DNA of 64,000 nucleotides from Methylobacterium terrae (GTDB taxonomy: Bacteria > Pseudomonadota > Alphaproteobacteria > Rhizobiales > Beijerinckiaceae). Of this stretch, positions 11,912 to 21,598 are shown piece by piece. A model generated the notes under the pieces. The model had not been told where the DNA came from. It saw only the letters and a program-made list of their open reading frames with translations, and did no database searches. Location of the stretch: NCBI RefSeq assembly GCF_003173755.1, contig NZ_CP029553.1, positions 2,554,501 to 2,618,500 of the forward strand. Reading direction: 5' to 3'. Position 1 is the stretch's first letter. The number at the start of each line of letters is the position of its first letter. A program made the position numbers and the translations under genes.

Positions 11912-13216
11912 GTGACGACCGACATCGAAGCCCGCACCATCAGGCGCATCAGCTGGCGGCTGATCCCGTTCCTGATCGTCTGCTACTTCATCGCCTATCT
12001 CGACCGGGTCAATGTGGGCTTCGCCTCGCTGACGATGAACCGGGATCTCGGCATCTCGGCCACCGCCTACGGCCTCGGCGCCGGGCTTTTCTTCATCACC
12101 TACTTCATCTTCGAGGTGCCCTCGAACCTCGCGCTCGAGAAGTTCGGCGCGCGGCGCTGGATCGCCCGCATCATGCTGAGCTGGGGCGTGATCTCCGGCG
12201 GCATGGCCTTCATCGGCGGCGAGACCAGCTTCTACATCATGCGCCTCCTGCTCGGCGCGGCCGAGGCCGGCTTCTTCCCGGGCATCATCTTCTATCTCAC
12301 GCTGTGGTTCCCGGCCGCCTACCGCGCCCGCATCGTCTCCCTGTTCATGGTGGCGATCCCGCTCTCGAGCGTCATCGGCTCGCCGATCTCCGGCCTGCTG
12401 CTCGAGATGGACGGCGTGCTCGGCTTCAAGGGCTGGCAGTGGCTCTACGTGATCGAGGCGCTGCCGGCGGTGGTGCTGTCGGTGATGACCTACTTCTACC
12501 TCACCGACCGACCGGCCGACGCCAAGTGGCTCGCCGCCGACGAGCGCGCCTGGCTCGAGCAGACGCTCGCCGCGGAAGCCGCCCGCAGCCCGCGCCAGGG
12601 CCACGTGCCGCTCACCCAGGAGATCCTCAACCCGCGGGTGCTCGCCATCGCGGTCGTGTATTTCGGCGCCGTCGCGCTGCTCTACGCCTTCGGCTTCTTC
12701 CTGCCGCAGATCTTCAAGGGCTTCGGGCTCACCAACGCCCAGACCGGCTTCCTGATGATCATCCCGTACGCCGTCGGCACCGTCGGCATGCTGTGGTGGG
12801 GCAAGCGCTCGGACGCCAAGCGCGAGCGGCGCTACCACCTCGCGGCGGCGCTGGCCTGCGCCTCGCTCTGCACCATCGGGGCGGCCCTCGTGGGCGATCC
12901 GATCGTCAAGGTCCTGCTGTTCTCGGGCGCCGCGCTCGGCATCTTCGGGGCGCTGCCGATCACCTGGACGCTGCCGACCGAGACCCTGTCGGGGGCGGCG
13001 GCCGCCGGCGCGATCGCGGTGGTCAACTCGATCGGCAACCTGTCGGGCTTCGTCGCGCCCTACGCCGTCGGCGCGATCAAGGACTGGACCGGCAGCTTCA
13101 CCGGCGGCCTGCTGCTGATCGCCTGCGCGGGCATCGTCGGCATGATCACCGTGCTGCGCCTGAGCCACACGGGCGCACCCGCGGCCGCCGGTCGCGTCGG
13201 CGCCCCGGCCGAATAG
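11912..13216 (+). CDS. MFS transporter, anion:cation symporter (tartrate/phthalate permease-like)
   Basis: A 434-residue inner-membrane carrier with about 12 helices. Seen: the N-terminal RISWRLIPFLIVCYFIAYLD and RVNVGFASLTM pattern of the ACS family (tartrate, 4-hydroxyphenylacetate and phthalate permeases), and the loop motif FGARRWIARIML. The GTG at 11912 follows GGGAGGGGA; the frame runs on upstream without membrane character. It is divergent from ribH across about 265 bases. The substrate is probably an organic acid (family inference). It is followed by a 19-bp hairpin. Confidence 0.88.
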   Translation: MTTDIEARTIRRISWRLIPFLIVCYFIAYLDRVNVGFASLTMNRDLGISATAYGLGAGLFFITYFIFEVPSNLALEKFGARRWIARIMLSWGVISGGMAFIGGETSFYIMRLLLGAAEAGFFPGIIFYLTLWFPAAYRARIVSLFMVAIPLSSVIGSPISGLLLEMDGVLGFKGWQWLYVIEALPAVVLSVMTYFYLTDRPADAKWLAADERAWLEQTLAAEAARSPRQGHVPLTQEILNPRVLAIAVVYFGAVALLYAFGFFLPQIFKGFGLTNAQTGFLMIIPYAVGTVGMLWWGKRSDAKRERRYHLAAALACASLCTIGAALVGDPIVKVLLFSGAALGIFGALPITWTLPTETLSGAAAAGAIAVVNSIGNLSGFVAPYAVGAIKDWTGSFTGGLLLIACAGIVGMITVLRLSHTGAPAAAGRVGAPAE

Positions 13217-13517
13217 GCCGTCGGCGATGCACCGGGACGACCCGGGCGGTCGTCCCGGTGCATCGCAACACACTCCCGGGAAATCTGGAATTCCTCCGGA
13301 TCGGGACCGCTTTTCGCCCTTTATTCCGGGGCTTGGCCGTGCAAGAGAGCTACCCGCGCGGCGACGCCCGGTCGCATTGCCGCCACGAGCGGGGAGGTGC
13401 TTCGGTCCGGCAGGATCGGGGAACCAGAACCCCGCCGACCCTTTCCAGCGGGCCTCCACGCCGTTTCGCCGCGCCCGGCGGCCCGCGCCGTCAACGATTT
13501 CTCGGGAGAGCCGGAAC
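13217..13517. other. Intergenic region before petA, contains one hairpin only
   Basis: About 300 bases hold the hairpin at 13224-13266 and then sequence with no convincing gene. The petA promoter probably lies here. A longer in-frame extension of petA through this stretch has poor similarity to Rieske N-termini. Confidence 0.5.
13224..13266 (+). terminator. 19-bp perfect hairpin after the MFS gene
   Basis: GCGATGCACCGGGACGACC and its exact complement flank a CGGGC loop, starting 8 bases after the MFS stop. No T-run follows, so this is either a Rho-assisted terminator/3' stabiliser or a palindromic repeat. Confidence 0.6.
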
Positions 13518-14081
13518 TTGGCCACCACCGCCGCCCCCTCCGATGCCGCGCATCCCCACGGGACGACCCGCCGGGACTTCCTGTTCCTCGCCACCGGTGC
13601 GGGTGCCGTGGTCGGGGCCGCCGCTCTGGCCTGGCCCTTCGTCGCCTCGATGGCGCCCGACGCCGAGACGATCGCCGCCGGCGCTCCCATCGACGTCGAC
13701 CTGTCGCCGATCGCCGACGGGCAGATCGTCAACGTGTTCTGGCGCGGCAAGCTGATCTTCGTGCGCCACCTCACGGAGAAGGAGGTCGCCGACATGAAGG
13801 CGGTCGCCCCCGCCGGCATGATCGACCCGGCGCCGTTCCTCGGCCGCGTCAAGGACGGTCACGAGCGCTGGCTCGTCGCCTACGGCAACTGCACCCATCT
13901 CGGCTGCGTGCCGATCGCCAACGCCAACGGCCACGAGGGCTGGGGCTGCCCCTGCCACGGCTCCCAGTTCGACGCGGTGGGCCGCGTGACCCGCGGGCCG
14001 GCGCCGATCAACCTGCCGATTCCGCCCTACGCCTTCCAGGGCGACACCAAGGTCCGCATCGGCGAAGGCGCCACCGCCTGA
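13518..14081 (+). CDS. petA: Ubiquinol-cytochrome c reductase Rieske iron-sulfur subunit
   Basis: A 187-residue bc1 subunit carrying the 2Fe-2S cluster that takes electrons from ubiquinol to cytochrome c1. Seen: a twin-arginine-type N-terminus ([14 protein letters not shown]) with one anchor helix, and CTHLGC (Cys125, His127, disulfide Cys130) plus GCPCHGS (Cys144, His147, disulfide Cys146). A TTG start at 13518 is chosen: it follows GGGAGAG and gives the expected length; no ATG fits. It is first in petABC, 40 bases before petB. Confidence 0.94.
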   Translation: MATTAAPSDAAHPHGTTRRDFLFLATGAGAVVGAAALAWPFVASMAPDAETIAAGAPIDVDLSPIADGQIVNVFWRGKLIFVRHLTEKEVADMKAVAPAGMIDPAPFLGRVKDGHERWLVAYGNCTHLGCVPIANANGHEGWGCPCHGSQFDAVGRVTRGPAPINLPIPPYAFQGDTKVRIGEGATA

Positions 14082-14121
14082 ATCCGCCGATCGTGAAGCA
14101 ACGCCAGACGCGGGCTGCCCC

Positions 14122-15408
14122 ATGAGCGCACACGCCACCACCTACGTTCCCAAGAGCCGCATCGCGAAGTGGTTCGAGGCCCGGCTGCCGATCGTCGGCC
14201 TGGTCCATTCCTCGTTCATCGCGTTTCCGGTTCCCCGTAACCTGAACTACTTCTGGACGTTCGGCGCGATCCTGATCGTGATGCTGGGCTCCCAGATCAT
14301 CACCGGCGTCTGGCTGGCGATGCACTACCAGCCCTCGGCCACCGAGGCGTTCAACTCCGTCGAGCACATCATGCGCGACGTGAACTACGGCTGGCTCCTG
14401 CGCTACATGCACGCCAACGGCGCGTCGATGTTCTTCATCGCGGTCTACGTGCACATGTTCCGCAACCTCTACTACGGGTCCTACAAGGCCCCGCGCGAGG
14501 TGCTCTACATCCTCGGCGTGATCATCTACCTGCTGATGATGGCGACCGCGTTCCTCGGCTACACCCTGCCGTGGGGTCAGATGTCGTTCTGGGGCGCCAC
14601 CGTCATCACCAACATCCTGGCGGCGATCCCGATCGTCGGCGACACGATCCAGAGCCTGCTCTGGGGCGGCTACTCGGTCGGCAACCCGACCATCAACCGC
14701 TTCTTCTCGCTGCACTACCTCCTGCCGTTCATGATCGCCGGCGTCGTCGTCCTGCACGTCTGGGCGCTGCACGTCACCGGCCAGAACAACCCGACCGGCA
14801 TCCCGATCAAGACCGGCAAGGACGCCGTGCCCTTCACCCCCTACGCGACCATCAAGGACGTGTTCGCGGTGGTGGTGTTCTTCGTCTTCTTCGCCTACTG
14901 GATCTTCCTGCAGCCGAACTACCTCGGCCACGCCGACAACTACATCCCGGCGAACCCCGCCGTGACGCCGGCGCACATCGTGCCCGAGTGGTACTTCCTG
15001 CCCTTCTACGCCATCCTGCGCGCGGTGCCCGACAAGCTCGGCGGCGTGATCCTGATGTTCGGCGCGGTGATCATCCTGGCGCTGGCGCCGTGGCTCGACA
15101 CCTCGCGGGTCCGCTCGGCCAACTACCGGCCGATCTACCGCCAGTTCTTCTGGGTCTTCATCTTCTGCTGCTTCCTGCTCGGCTGGCTCGGCTCGAAGCC
15201 CCCGGAGGGCGGCTACGTCCTGGCCTCGCGCCTGGCCACCTTCTACTACTTCGCCCACTTCCTGATCGTGATGCCGCTGGTCGGCCTCTTCGAGACCCCG
15301 AAGCCCCTGCCGGGTTCGATCCTCGAGAGCGTCACCGGCCCGGGCAAGCAGGTCGGCTCCTCCGGCATCCCGGCCGGCGCCGCCGCCGCTCCTCCGACCA
15401 AGGGCTGA
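14122..15408 (+). CDS. petB: Cytochrome b subunit of the bc1 complex
   Basis: A 428-residue integral membrane subunit with eight helices. The four haem b ligands are visible: about His97 (RYMHANG), His111 (VYVHMFR), His198 (SLHYLL) and His212 (VLHVWAL). The quinol-oxidation motif PEWY is present in [13 protein letters not shown]. It is longer than the 380-residue mitochondrial form because of the N-terminal extension and a Gly/Ala-rich tail typical of alphaproteobacteria. It is the middle gene of petABC. Confidence 0.97.
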   Translation: MSAHATTYVPKSRIAKWFEARLPIVGLVHSSFIAFPVPRNLNYFWTFGAILIVMLGSQIITGVWLAMHYQPSATEAFNSVEHIMRDVNYGWLLRYMHANGASMFFIAVYVHMFRNLYYGSYKAPREVLYILGVIIYLLMMATAFLGYTLPWGQMSFWGATVITNILAAIPIVGDTIQSLLWGGYSVGNPTINRFFSLHYLLPFMIAGVVVLHVWALHVTGQNNPTGIPIKTGKDAVPFTPYATIKDVFAVVVFFVFFAYWIFLQPNYLGHADNYIPANPAVTPAHIVPEWYFLPFYAILRAVPDKLGGVILMFGAVIILALAPWLDTSRVRSANYRPIYRQFFWVFIFCCFLLGWLGSKPPEGGYVLASRLATFYYFAHFLIVMPLVGLFETPKPLPGSILESVTGPGKQVGSSGIPAGAAAAPPTKG

Positions 15409-15418
15409 TTGATGCCCC

Positions 15419-15451
15419 GGGCGGGCGGATGCTCCAGGCATCCGCCCGCCC
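15419..15451 (+). terminator. 14-bp hairpin between petB and petC
   Basis: GGGCGGGCGGATGC and its exact complement enclose TCCAG, ten bases after the petB stop. No T-run follows. Since it lies inside the petABC operon, it more likely stabilises the petAB message or attenuates than fully terminates. Confidence 0.45.
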
Positions 15452-15499
15452 CTTAATCGCGATGAAGCACTAACGACGCCGCAAGGGGCATCGAGGGGA

Positions 15500-16396
15500 A
15501 TGATCAGAACACGCGCTCTCTTGGCCGCCGCTCTCGCCGCGATCCTGTCGGTCGGCGCCGCCTCGGCGGAGGAGCATGGCCCGCTGCCGCACCGCGAGAA
15601 GTGGACCTTCTCGGGGATGTTCGGCACCTTCGACCAGGCGCAGCTGCAGCGCGGCTTCCAGGTCTACCGCGAGGTCTGCTCGAACTGCCACAGCCTGAGC
15701 TACATCCGCTTCCGCAACCTCGAGCAGGAGGGCGGGCCCGACTTCTCCGCCGCCCAGGTCAAGGCGCTGGCGGCCGAGTACAAGGTCAAGGACGGCCCGA
15801 ACGATTCCGGCGACATGTTCGAGCGGCCCGGCCGCCCGGCCGACAAGATCCCGGCGCCGTTCCCGAACGACCAGGCGGCGGCCGCCGCCAACGGCGGCAA
15901 GGCGCCGCCGGACCTGTCGCTGATGGCCAAGGCCCGCACCTTCGCCCGCGGCGGCCTGTGGTTCATCGTCGATTGGCTGCCCTTCGTCGGCTACACCGAG
16001 CAGGGCCCGGACTACATCCACGCCCTCCTCAACGGCTACAAGGAAGAGCCGCCGAAGGACGTGACCGTGCCGCCGGGCGGCCACTACAACGAGTACTATC
16101 CGGGCCACGTCATCGCGATGCCCAAGCCCCTCAGCGACGGTCAGGTGACCTACGCCAAGGGCGCGAACGGCCAGCCGGTCGTGCCGGAGACGATCGACCA
16201 GTACTCGCGCGACGTGACCGCCTTCCTGATGTGGACGGCCGAGCCCCACCTCCTGGCGCGCAAGTCGCTGGGCCTGCGGGCGCTCCTGTTCCTCATCGTG
16301 CTGGCCGGCCTGCTCTACTACGTGAAGAAGAAGATCTGGTCGGACGTCGGCGGCGAGACGCACGGGCTGCAGCCCGAGTTGCACAAGACGCACTGA
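15500..16396 (+). CDS. petC: Cytochrome c1
   Basis: A 298-residue periplasm-facing haem protein of bc1. A signal peptide (RALLAAALAAILSVGAASA) is cleaved before EEHGPLPHREKW. The haem-binding CSNCH lies at residues 60-64, and a membrane anchor (LRALLFLIVLAGLLYYVKKKIW) near the C-terminus. The Met ligand is probably in HVIAMPKPL. It passes electrons to soluble cytochrome c. The operon is closed by the terminator at 16418. Confidence 0.96.
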   Translation: MIRTRALLAAALAAILSVGAASAEEHGPLPHREKWTFSGMFGTFDQAQLQRGFQVYREVCSNCHSLSYIRFRNLEQEGGPDFSAAQVKALAAEYKVKDGPNDSGDMFERPGRPADKIPAPFPNDQAAAAANGGKAPPDLSLMAKARTFARGGLWFIVDWLPFVGYTEQGPDYIHALLNGYKEEPPKDVTVPPGGHYNEYYPGHVIAMPKPLSDGQVTYAKGANGQPVVPETIDQYSRDVTAFLMWTAEPHLLARKSLGLRALLFLIVLAGLLYYVKKKIWSDVGGETHGLQPELHKTH

Positions 16397-16417
16397 CCTC
16401 ACGCATCCAACTCGTGC

Positions 16418-16442
16418 AGAGGCCCCGCAAGGGGCCTCTTTT
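16418..16442 (+). terminator. Rho-independent terminator after petC
   Basis: A perfect 9-bp stem AGAGGCCCC / GGGGCCTCT with a GCAA tetraloop is followed by TTTT. It lies 22 bases past the petC stop and just before mtnP. Confidence 0.88.
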
Positions 16443-16460
16443 CGTTACAGGAGAATCCCC

Positions 16461-17342
16461 ATGGCGAAGGCCGTGCTCGGAGTGATCGGCGGGTCGGGCG
16501 TCTACGACCTGCCCGGGCTGGAGGACGTGCGCGAGGAGGCGATCGCCTCGCCCTGGGGCGAGCCCTCGGACGCGCTCCGCATCGGCCGCATCGGCCAGAC
16601 GCAGGTCGTGTTCCTCGCCCGGCACGGCCGCGGCCACCGGCTCTCGCCCTCGGGCATCGATTACCGCGCCAACATCGACGTCCTGAAGCGCGCCGGCGTC
16701 ACCGACATCGTCGCGCTCTCGGCCTGCGGCTCGTTCCGGCAGGAGCTCTATCCGGGCCTGTTCGTGCTCGTGGACCAGTTCGTCGACCGCACGGTCGGCC
16801 GGACCTCGTCGTTCTTCGGCAACGGCTGCGTTGCCCACGTCTCGATGGCGCACCCGGTCGGCCCGGGGTTGCAGGCCCGCATCCTCGCCGCGGCGGAGGC
16901 CGAGGAGATCGCGGCGAGGAAGGGCGGCACCTACGTCTGCATGGAGGGGCCGCAATTCTCGTCCTACGCCGAGTCGCTGACCTACAAGGCGCAGGGCTAC
17001 GACGTGATCGGCATGACCAACATGCCGGAGGCCAAGCTCGCCCGCGAGGCCGAGATCACCTACGCGACGATCGCGATGGTGACCGACTTCGATTGCTGGC
17101 ACCCGGAGCACGACGCCGTCGACGTCGCCGCCGTGGTGGCGGTGGCCCGCGCCAACGCCGCCAAGGCCGCCCGCCTGGTCAGCCGCCTCGCCCGGGACTT
17201 GCCCCCTGAGCGCGAGCCCTGCCCGGCGCGCTCCGACCGGGCGCTTGACGGCGCCATCATGACGGCGCCGAGCCACCGGGATCCGGCGCTGATGGCCAAG
17301 CTCGATGCGATCTGCGCGCGGGTGCTGGCCGACATTCGATAG
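16461..17342 (+). CDS. mtnP: S-methyl-5'-thioadenosine phosphorylase
   Basis: A 293-residue purine phosphorylase that splits methylthioadenosine into adenine and methylthioribose-1-phosphate for methionine salvage. Seen: IGGSGVYDLPGL, the phosphate motif ARHGRGHRLSPSGIDYRAN, EGPQFSSYAES and the C-terminal TDFDCWH that distinguishes MTAP. ATG at 16461 follows AGGAGAA. In alphaproteobacteria it commonly follows petABC, as here. Confidence 0.95.
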   Translation: MAKAVLGVIGGSGVYDLPGLEDVREEAIASPWGEPSDALRIGRIGQTQVVFLARHGRGHRLSPSGIDYRANIDVLKRAGVTDIVALSACGSFRQELYPGLFVLVDQFVDRTVGRTSSFFGNGCVAHVSMAHPVGPGLQARILAAAEAEEIAARKGGTYVCMEGPQFSSYAESLTYKAQGYDVIGMTNMPEAKLAREAEITYATIAMVTDFDCWHPEHDAVDVAAVVAVARANAAKAARLVSRLARDLPPEREPCPARSDRALDGAIMTAPSHRDPALMAKLDAICARVLADIR

Positions 17343-17422
17343 GAAGCTGCCGTTTCTTGGCGGATATGCAGTCGATTCTGTATGCGGGGAGCGCTCGATC
17401 CAACGGTGCTCTTCGCCGCTCC

Positions 17423-17725
17423 TTAACGGTCGCGCGTCTCGTCTTGCTGAGTCTCCATATAATTGCGTAAAACCTCGTTCATTCGCGCGGAGTAGTCCGA
17501 TCCATTGCGCTTGAAAAACTCGACGACATCTTGGTCGAGAGTCGCATGGATTGCAGTCTTTCCGCTGGGTGCGTAAACTGACGCGTTGATCCAGTGGCTT
17601 TCATCAGTGGCTGGATTGTCCTCGTCCTCCGTTGCGATCCGCTCGATTTCATCGTCCGGCATTGCGCGGAGCGCGGCCCAATTCGTTCGGCCGGCCGGTG
17701 CTTTAGCTGCTTTGCTGTCTGGCAT
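17423..17725 (-). CDS. brnA: BrnA-family antitoxin
   Basis: A 100-residue protein with an acidic N-terminal half and a C-terminal ribbon-helix-helix-like segment (AIHATLDQDVVEFFKRNGSD YSARMNEVLRNYM, residues about 58-90), the pattern of BrnA (DUF4415). It would neutralise BrnT by wrapping it and would bind the shared promoter (family knowledge). Its ATG overlaps the 3' end of brnT by 23 bases, and toxin-first order is the norm for BrnTA. Base composition is lower in GC than the neighbours. Confidence 0.85.
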   Translation of the reverse strand: MPDSKAAKAPAGRTNWAALRAMPDDEIERIATEDEDNPATDESHWINASVYAPSGKTAIHATLDQDVVEFFKRNGSDYSARMNEVLRNYMETQQDETRDR

Positions 17726-17996
17726 GGTACGTTCTCCTTTCCTTCCTGCTCGCGAGGCGTGCCGAAATAATTCTGTTCCTCGGCGGGCGTGGCGTGAACG
17801 TGATGCTCAAGAGCACCCCGCCGAGTTCGACCAGCATATTGAAACGTCGCTCGCCGTAGGGTTGCCTGCTATCCTCTGCGACGAGTGCGAAGCGTCCATC
17901 GAAGGCATCCGCCAAATCGGCGAAATCGATTCCGCGCTGCTCGACGTTGCGCGCATTCTTGAGATCGGCCCACTCCGTTGTCTCGTTCTCGCCCAT
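17703..17996 (-). CDS. brnT: BrnT-family ribonuclease toxin
   Basis: A 97-residue protein starting MGENETTEWADLKNARN. The WADLKNARNVEQRGIDFADL stretch and the C-terminal RNRIISARLASRKERRTY match the BrnT fold (RelE-like RNase that inhibits translation). The ATG at 17996 is chosen because the family begins just before the W-D-x-x-K-x-x-x-N motif; the frame is open to 18230 but upstream sequence is not protein-like. It overlaps brnA. Codon use is less GC-rich than around it, consistent with horizontal gain. Confidence 0.82.
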   Translation of the reverse strand: MGENETTEWADLKNARNVEQRGIDFADLADAFDGRFALVAEDSRQPYGERRFNMLVELGGVLLSITFTPRPPRNRIISARLASRKERRTYHARQQSS

Positions 17997-18317
17997 GCTC
18001 ACGGCTGTGTGATGGTTTGCCCACGAACGGGCTAAAATCGACGAACGATCGTAGCAGCCACGGCCTATGACGGCGAGCGTTGCTGGCTCGAGGAGATGCG
18101 CATCCGTGCCGAGAGGGTCGTCCCATGGTCGCGGTGCCCTGCCGTTTGCCTTGGGCACGATTGCGGCCTTCTCAGCCCTATGAGGTTTGTACGACCTCCG
18201 GCGTGATCCCGCTCCCTTCCGATGGCGCAAGGGTATAATGCCCGGATCACCCCTGGCGTTTCCGCGGGCTGCCTTTTAACAAGGCAGCCCGTTTCCCGTT
18301 GGCGACCCACACCCGCG
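17997..18317. other. Region between brnT and hisB, no gene recognised
   Basis: About 320 bases of lower GC. Overlapping short frames exist on both strands but none has convincing codon bias or similarity. It should contain the brnTA promoter/operator and the hisB promoter; a hairpin lies at 18266-18293. Confidence 0.5.
18266..18293 (+). terminator. Hairpin upstream of hisB
   Basis: GGGCTGCCTT and AAGGCAGCCC form a perfect 10-bp stem around TTAAC, followed by GTTTCCC. It lies 25 bases before the hisB ATG. It may be the original terminator of mtnP, displaced by the toxin-antitoxin islet, or a his leader structure; no leader peptide with a His run was seen. Confidence 0.55.
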
Positions 18318-18920
18318 ATGATCGAGACCACCCCCCGCGCCGGCCGCGTCGACCGGCGCACCGCCGAGACCGACGTCAGCGTCGCCCTCACCCTCGACGG
18401 CACCGGCAAGGCCAGCATCGCGACGGGCGTCGGCTTCCTCGACCACATGCTGGAGCTGCTGGCCCGGCACGCCCTGTTCGACCTCGAGATCAAGGTGACG
18501 GGCGACCTCCACGTCGACCAGCACCATACCACCGAGGATTGCGGCATCGCGCTCGGCCAGGCCTTCGCCCGGGCGCTCGGCGACAAGCGCGGCATCCGCC
18601 GCTACGCCGACCTGCACCTGCCCATGGACGAGGCACTGACCCGGGTCGCCGTCGACATCTCCGGCCGGCCGTTCCTGGTGTTCCGCACCGAGTTCGCCCG
18701 CGAGAAGATCGGCGTCTTCGACACCGAGCTGGTGCGGGAGTGGTTCCAGGCCTTCGCGATGAATGCCGGCATCACGCTCCACGTCGAGACGCTGTACGGC
18801 GACAACCAGCACCATATCGCCGAGAGCTGCTACAAGGGGCTGGCACGTGCCTTGCGGCACGCGATCGAGGTCGATCCCCGCGAGGGCGGCCGGGTGCCCT
18901 CGACGAAGGGCTCGCTCTGA
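18318..18920 (+). CDS. hisB: Imidazoleglycerol-phosphate dehydratase
   Basis: A 200-residue Mn-dependent enzyme catalysing the sixth step of histidine synthesis. Seen: the paired metal-binding motifs [10 protein letters not shown] and DNQHHIAES, and GFLDHML. The monofunctional length is as expected outside enterobacteria. The ATG at 18318 gives [13 protein letters not shown]; the longer frame to 18222 crosses the hairpin. First gene of the his cluster. Confidence 0.96.
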   Translation: MIETTPRAGRVDRRTAETDVSVALTLDGTGKASIATGVGFLDHMLELLARHALFDLEIKVTGDLHVDQHHTTEDCGIALGQAFARALGDKRGIRRYADLHLPMDEALTRVAVDISGRPFLVFRTEFAREKIGVFDTELVREWFQAFAMNAGITLHVETLYGDNQHHIAESCYKGLARALRHAIEVDPREGGRVPSTKGSL

Positions 18921-18990
18921 GGTTGCAGAACGTCGAGCAAGACACCGAGCAAGTCGGCGATCCCGACCAGACGGATCCCGGGGAGACCGG

Positions 18991-19485
18991 ATGACCACCT
19001 ACACCCTGCACGTCCCCGACGAGGTCGATCCCGGCGAGCCGGAGGCGCTCGACCGCGCCAAGCTGGTGCCCGACGCCTTCGTGTGGCCGGCCTTCTGGTT
19101 CTCGGCCCTGTGGTTCTTCTGGCACCGTCTCTGGCTCGCCGGGATCGCGGTGCTGGCAGTCGAGATCGTGGTCTGGGCACTCGGCCTCGCCCTGGGGTTG
19201 AACCCGGTCGCGGGCTTCGTCATCGCGGTGCTCCTATCCTGGCTCATCGGCCTCGAGGCCTCGTCCCTCAGGCGCTGGACCTATGCCCGCACCGGCCGCC
19301 CGATCCGCGACGCCGTGACCGCGTCCGACGCCAAGGAGGCGGAGGTGAAGTTCGTCGCCCGCTGGCTGCGGGAGGAGGGCGCCCGCCTCGGCACGACGCA
19401 GGCGCCCCGCCCCGCGACGCCGGCGAGCGTCCGCGCCGAGAGCCCGGCTCTTGGCCTGTTTCCGGAGGCGCAGAGCCCCCGGTGA
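18991..19485 (+). CDS. DUF2628 membrane protein
   Basis: A 164-residue protein with an N-terminal soluble stretch ([20 protein letters not shown]), then about three hydrophobic helices ([58 protein letters not shown]), and a polar tail. The [10 protein letters not shown] pattern is typical of DUF2628. It is recurrent between hisB and hisH in Hyphomicrobiales, but no biochemical role is known. It lies 70 bases after hisB and 64 before hisH. Confidence 0.8.
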   Translation: MTTYTLHVPDEVDPGEPEALDRAKLVPDAFVWPAFWFSALWFFWHRLWLAGIAVLAVEIVVWALGLALGLNPVAGFVIAVLLSWLIGLEASSLRRWTYARTGRPIRDAVTASDAKEAEVKFVARWLREEGARLGTTQAPRPATPASVRAESPALGLFPEAQSPR

Positions 19486-19549
19486 GCGCCGCAACCACTC
19501 GCACATCCGTCCCGTTGACCCAGATCACCGCGACCCGGGAGGACTTCCG

Positions 19550-20209
19550 TTGAGCGCGGACACCGTCGCCATCATCGATTACGGTTCCGGCAACCTGCAC
19601 TCGGCCGCCAAGGCCTTCGAGCGCGCCGCCCGCGAGAGCGGCACCGGGGCCCGCATCGTCGTCACCTCCGACCCCGCGACCGTGGCGGCGGCCGACCGGG
19701 TCGTGCTTCCCGGCGTCGGCGCCTATGCCGATTGCCGGCGCGGGCTGGATGCCGTCGCCGGCATGGTCGAGGCGATGACCGAGGCGGCGCATGGCCGCGG
19801 CCGGCCGTTCCTCGGCATCTGCGTCGGCATGCAGCTGCTGGCGAGCCGCGGCCTCGAATACGAGGTCACGCCCGGCCTCGGCTGGATCCCCGGCGACGTC
19901 GCGCCGATCCGGCCGTCGGACCCGGGCCTGAAGGTGCCACATATGGGCTGGAACACGCTTCAGGCCCGCCGGTCCCACCCGCTGCTCGAGGGCATCCCGA
20001 CCGGACCGCAGGGCCTGCACGCCTATTTCGTCCACAGCTACGCCCTGAGCCCGGCGGAGCCCGACGACGTGGTGGCGAGCGCCGATTACGGCGGTCCGGT
20101 CACCGCCATGGTCGCCCGCGGCACCATCGCGGGCACCCAGTTCCACCCGGAAAAGAGCCAGACCCTCGGCCTCCGGCTGATCGGCAACTTCCTGCGCTGG
20201 CGGCCCTGA
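19550..20209 (+). CDS. hisH: Imidazole glycerol phosphate synthase, glutaminase subunit
   Basis: A 219-residue class-I glutamine amidotransferase that feeds ammonia to HisF. Seen: [15 protein letters not shown], the nucleophile elbow GICVGMQLL (Cys about 91) and the catalytic TQFHPEKSQ (His/Glu about 199/201). TTG at 19550 is chosen: GGGAGGA lies six bases upstream and the protein then starts as the family does; an ATG-led frame further upstream overlaps the DUF2628 gene. Confidence 0.94.
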   Translation: MSADTVAIIDYGSGNLHSAAKAFERAARESGTGARIVVTSDPATVAAADRVVLPGVGAYADCRRGLDAVAGMVEAMTEAAHGRGRPFLGICVGMQLLASRGLEYEVTPGLGWIPGDVAPIRPSDPGLKVPHMGWNTLQARRSHPLLEGIPTGPQGLHAYFVHSYALSPAEPDDVVASADYGGPVTAMVARGTIAGTQFHPEKSQTLGLRLIGNFLRWRP

Positions 20210-20254
20210 GGGCTGCCGCCACTCCTGACCCCTCAAGCCTTGCGGTGACGACGC

Positions 20255-21007
20255 GTGATCCTGTTTCCGGCCATCGATCTCAAGGAAGGGCGCTGCGTCC
20301 GCCTCGTGCAGGGCGACATGGCGCAAGCGATCGTCTTCAGCGACGACCCGGCGGCGCAAGCCGCGACGTTCCAGGAGCAGGGCTTCCCCTGGCTCCACGT
20401 GGTCGATCTCGACGGCGCCTTCGCGGGCGCCCCGATGAACGCCGCGGCGGTCGACGCGATCCTCGCCGCGGTCGAGATCCCGGTCCAGCTCGGCGGCGGC
20501 ATCCGCGAGATGCGCACGGTCGAGGGCTGGCTCGCCAAGGGCGTCAGCCGGGTCATCATCGGCACCGCCGCGGTGAAGGACCCAACCTTCGTGCGCGAGG
20601 CGGCGCGCCGCTTCCCGGGCAAGATCGCCGTCGGCATCGACGCCAAGGACGGCAAGGTCGCGGTCGAGGGCTGGGCCAAGACCTCGACGGTCACGGCGGA
20701 GGAACTCGGCCGCCGCTTCGAGGATGCCGGCGTCGCCGCGATCATCTACACCGACATCGCCCGCGACGGCATCCTCAAGGGCCTCAACATCCCGATGACG
20801 CTGGCGCTCGCCCAGGCGGTGAAGATCCCGGTCATCGCCTCCGGGGGGCTCGCCTCGATTGAGGACGTGCACCGCATCCTGGAGCCTGATTGCGCGGGCC
20901 TCGCCGGCGCCATCACGGGACGCGCGCTCTACGACGGCCGGATCGACCCGAAGGAGGCGCTCGCCGCCATCGCCCGGGCGAAGGCGGCGCAGGGCAAGGG
21001 CGCTTGA
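20255..21007 (+). CDS. hisA: Phosphoribosyl-formimino-AICAR-phosphate isomerase
   Basis: A 250-residue TIM-barrel enzyme catalysing the Amadori rearrangement in histidine synthesis. Seen: [14 protein letters not shown] with the catalytic Asp at residue 8, [13 protein letters not shown], and [13 protein letters not shown] with the second catalytic Asp. GTG start at 20255. It is followed by the inserted DUF29 gene rather than directly by hisF. Confidence 0.96.
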   Translation: MILFPAIDLKEGRCVRLVQGDMAQAIVFSDDPAAQAATFQEQGFPWLHVVDLDGAFAGAPMNAAAVDAILAAVEIPVQLGGGIREMRTVEGWLAKGVSRVIIGTAAVKDPTFVREAARRFPGKIAVGIDAKDGKVAVEGWAKTSTVTAEELGRRFEDAGVAAIIYTDIARDGILKGLNIPMTLALAQAVKIPVIASGGLASIEDVHRILEPDCAGLAGAITGRALYDGRIDPKEALAAIARAKAAQGKGA

Positions 21008-21093
21008 GGACCAGATCCGGTCGACGGCTTGAGGCGTATGGGACCGTCTCGTGATAGGATCGAGACGGCTCAATCCAGAGGCGTGAGACGAGC

Positions 21094-21588
21094 GTGACCG
21101 CCGCGACCCGTAAATCCAAGCCTGCCGCGGCACGGCCGACGCCTGGGCCTGCAACGGTGTATGACGACGACTTTTACGGCTGGGCGATGGAGCAGGCCGC
21201 GGCCCTGCGCGCCGGCAACCTCTCGACCCTCGACCGTGAGAACCTGGCCGAGGAGATCGAGAGCTTGGGCCGTTCGGAATTGAGCAGTCTCGTCAGCGCC
21301 TGGCGGGTCGTGCTGCTGCACATGCTGAAATTCGACTGCCAGCCCGAACGGCGCACCCGAAGCTGGGCGCTGTCGATCCGCGATCAGCGCGACCAGGCGG
21401 CCGATGTTCTCGCCGACAGCCCTGGCCTGAAATGCCGCCTGGATGAGGCCATGGCCCGTGCCTATCGGGGGGCCAGGCTCGATGCCTCGCGGGAGACCGG
21501 TCTCCCGCTGCGGACGTTTCCCGAGACATGTCCCTACACGCGCGACGAGATGCTCACGCGCGATTTCCCCATCGACTCGAACTCCTGA
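21094..21588 (+). CDS. DUF29 domain-containing protein
   Basis: A 164-residue soluble protein with the DUF29 signatures [34 protein letters not shown] and a C-terminal [17 protein letters not shown] start at 21094. DUF29 proteins are common in cyanobacteria and alphaproteobacteria, often multi-copy; function is unknown. It sits between hisA and hisF, 86 bases after one and 11 before the other, so it is probably cotranscribed with the his genes without being part of the pathway. Confidence 0.82.
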   Translation: MTAATRKSKPAAARPTPGPATVYDDDFYGWAMEQAAALRAGNLSTLDRENLAEEIESLGRSELSSLVSAWRVVLLHMLKFDCQPERRTRSWALSIRDQRDQAADVLADSPGLKCRLDEAMARAYRGARLDASRETGLPLRTFPETCPYTRDEMLTRDFPIDSNS

Positions 21589-21598
21589 AACGGCGCCC

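Noticed and set aside
17997..18230. N-terminal extension of BrnT to 18230
   Set aside because: The extra 78 residues are not similar to the family and the normal BrnT start lies at 17996.
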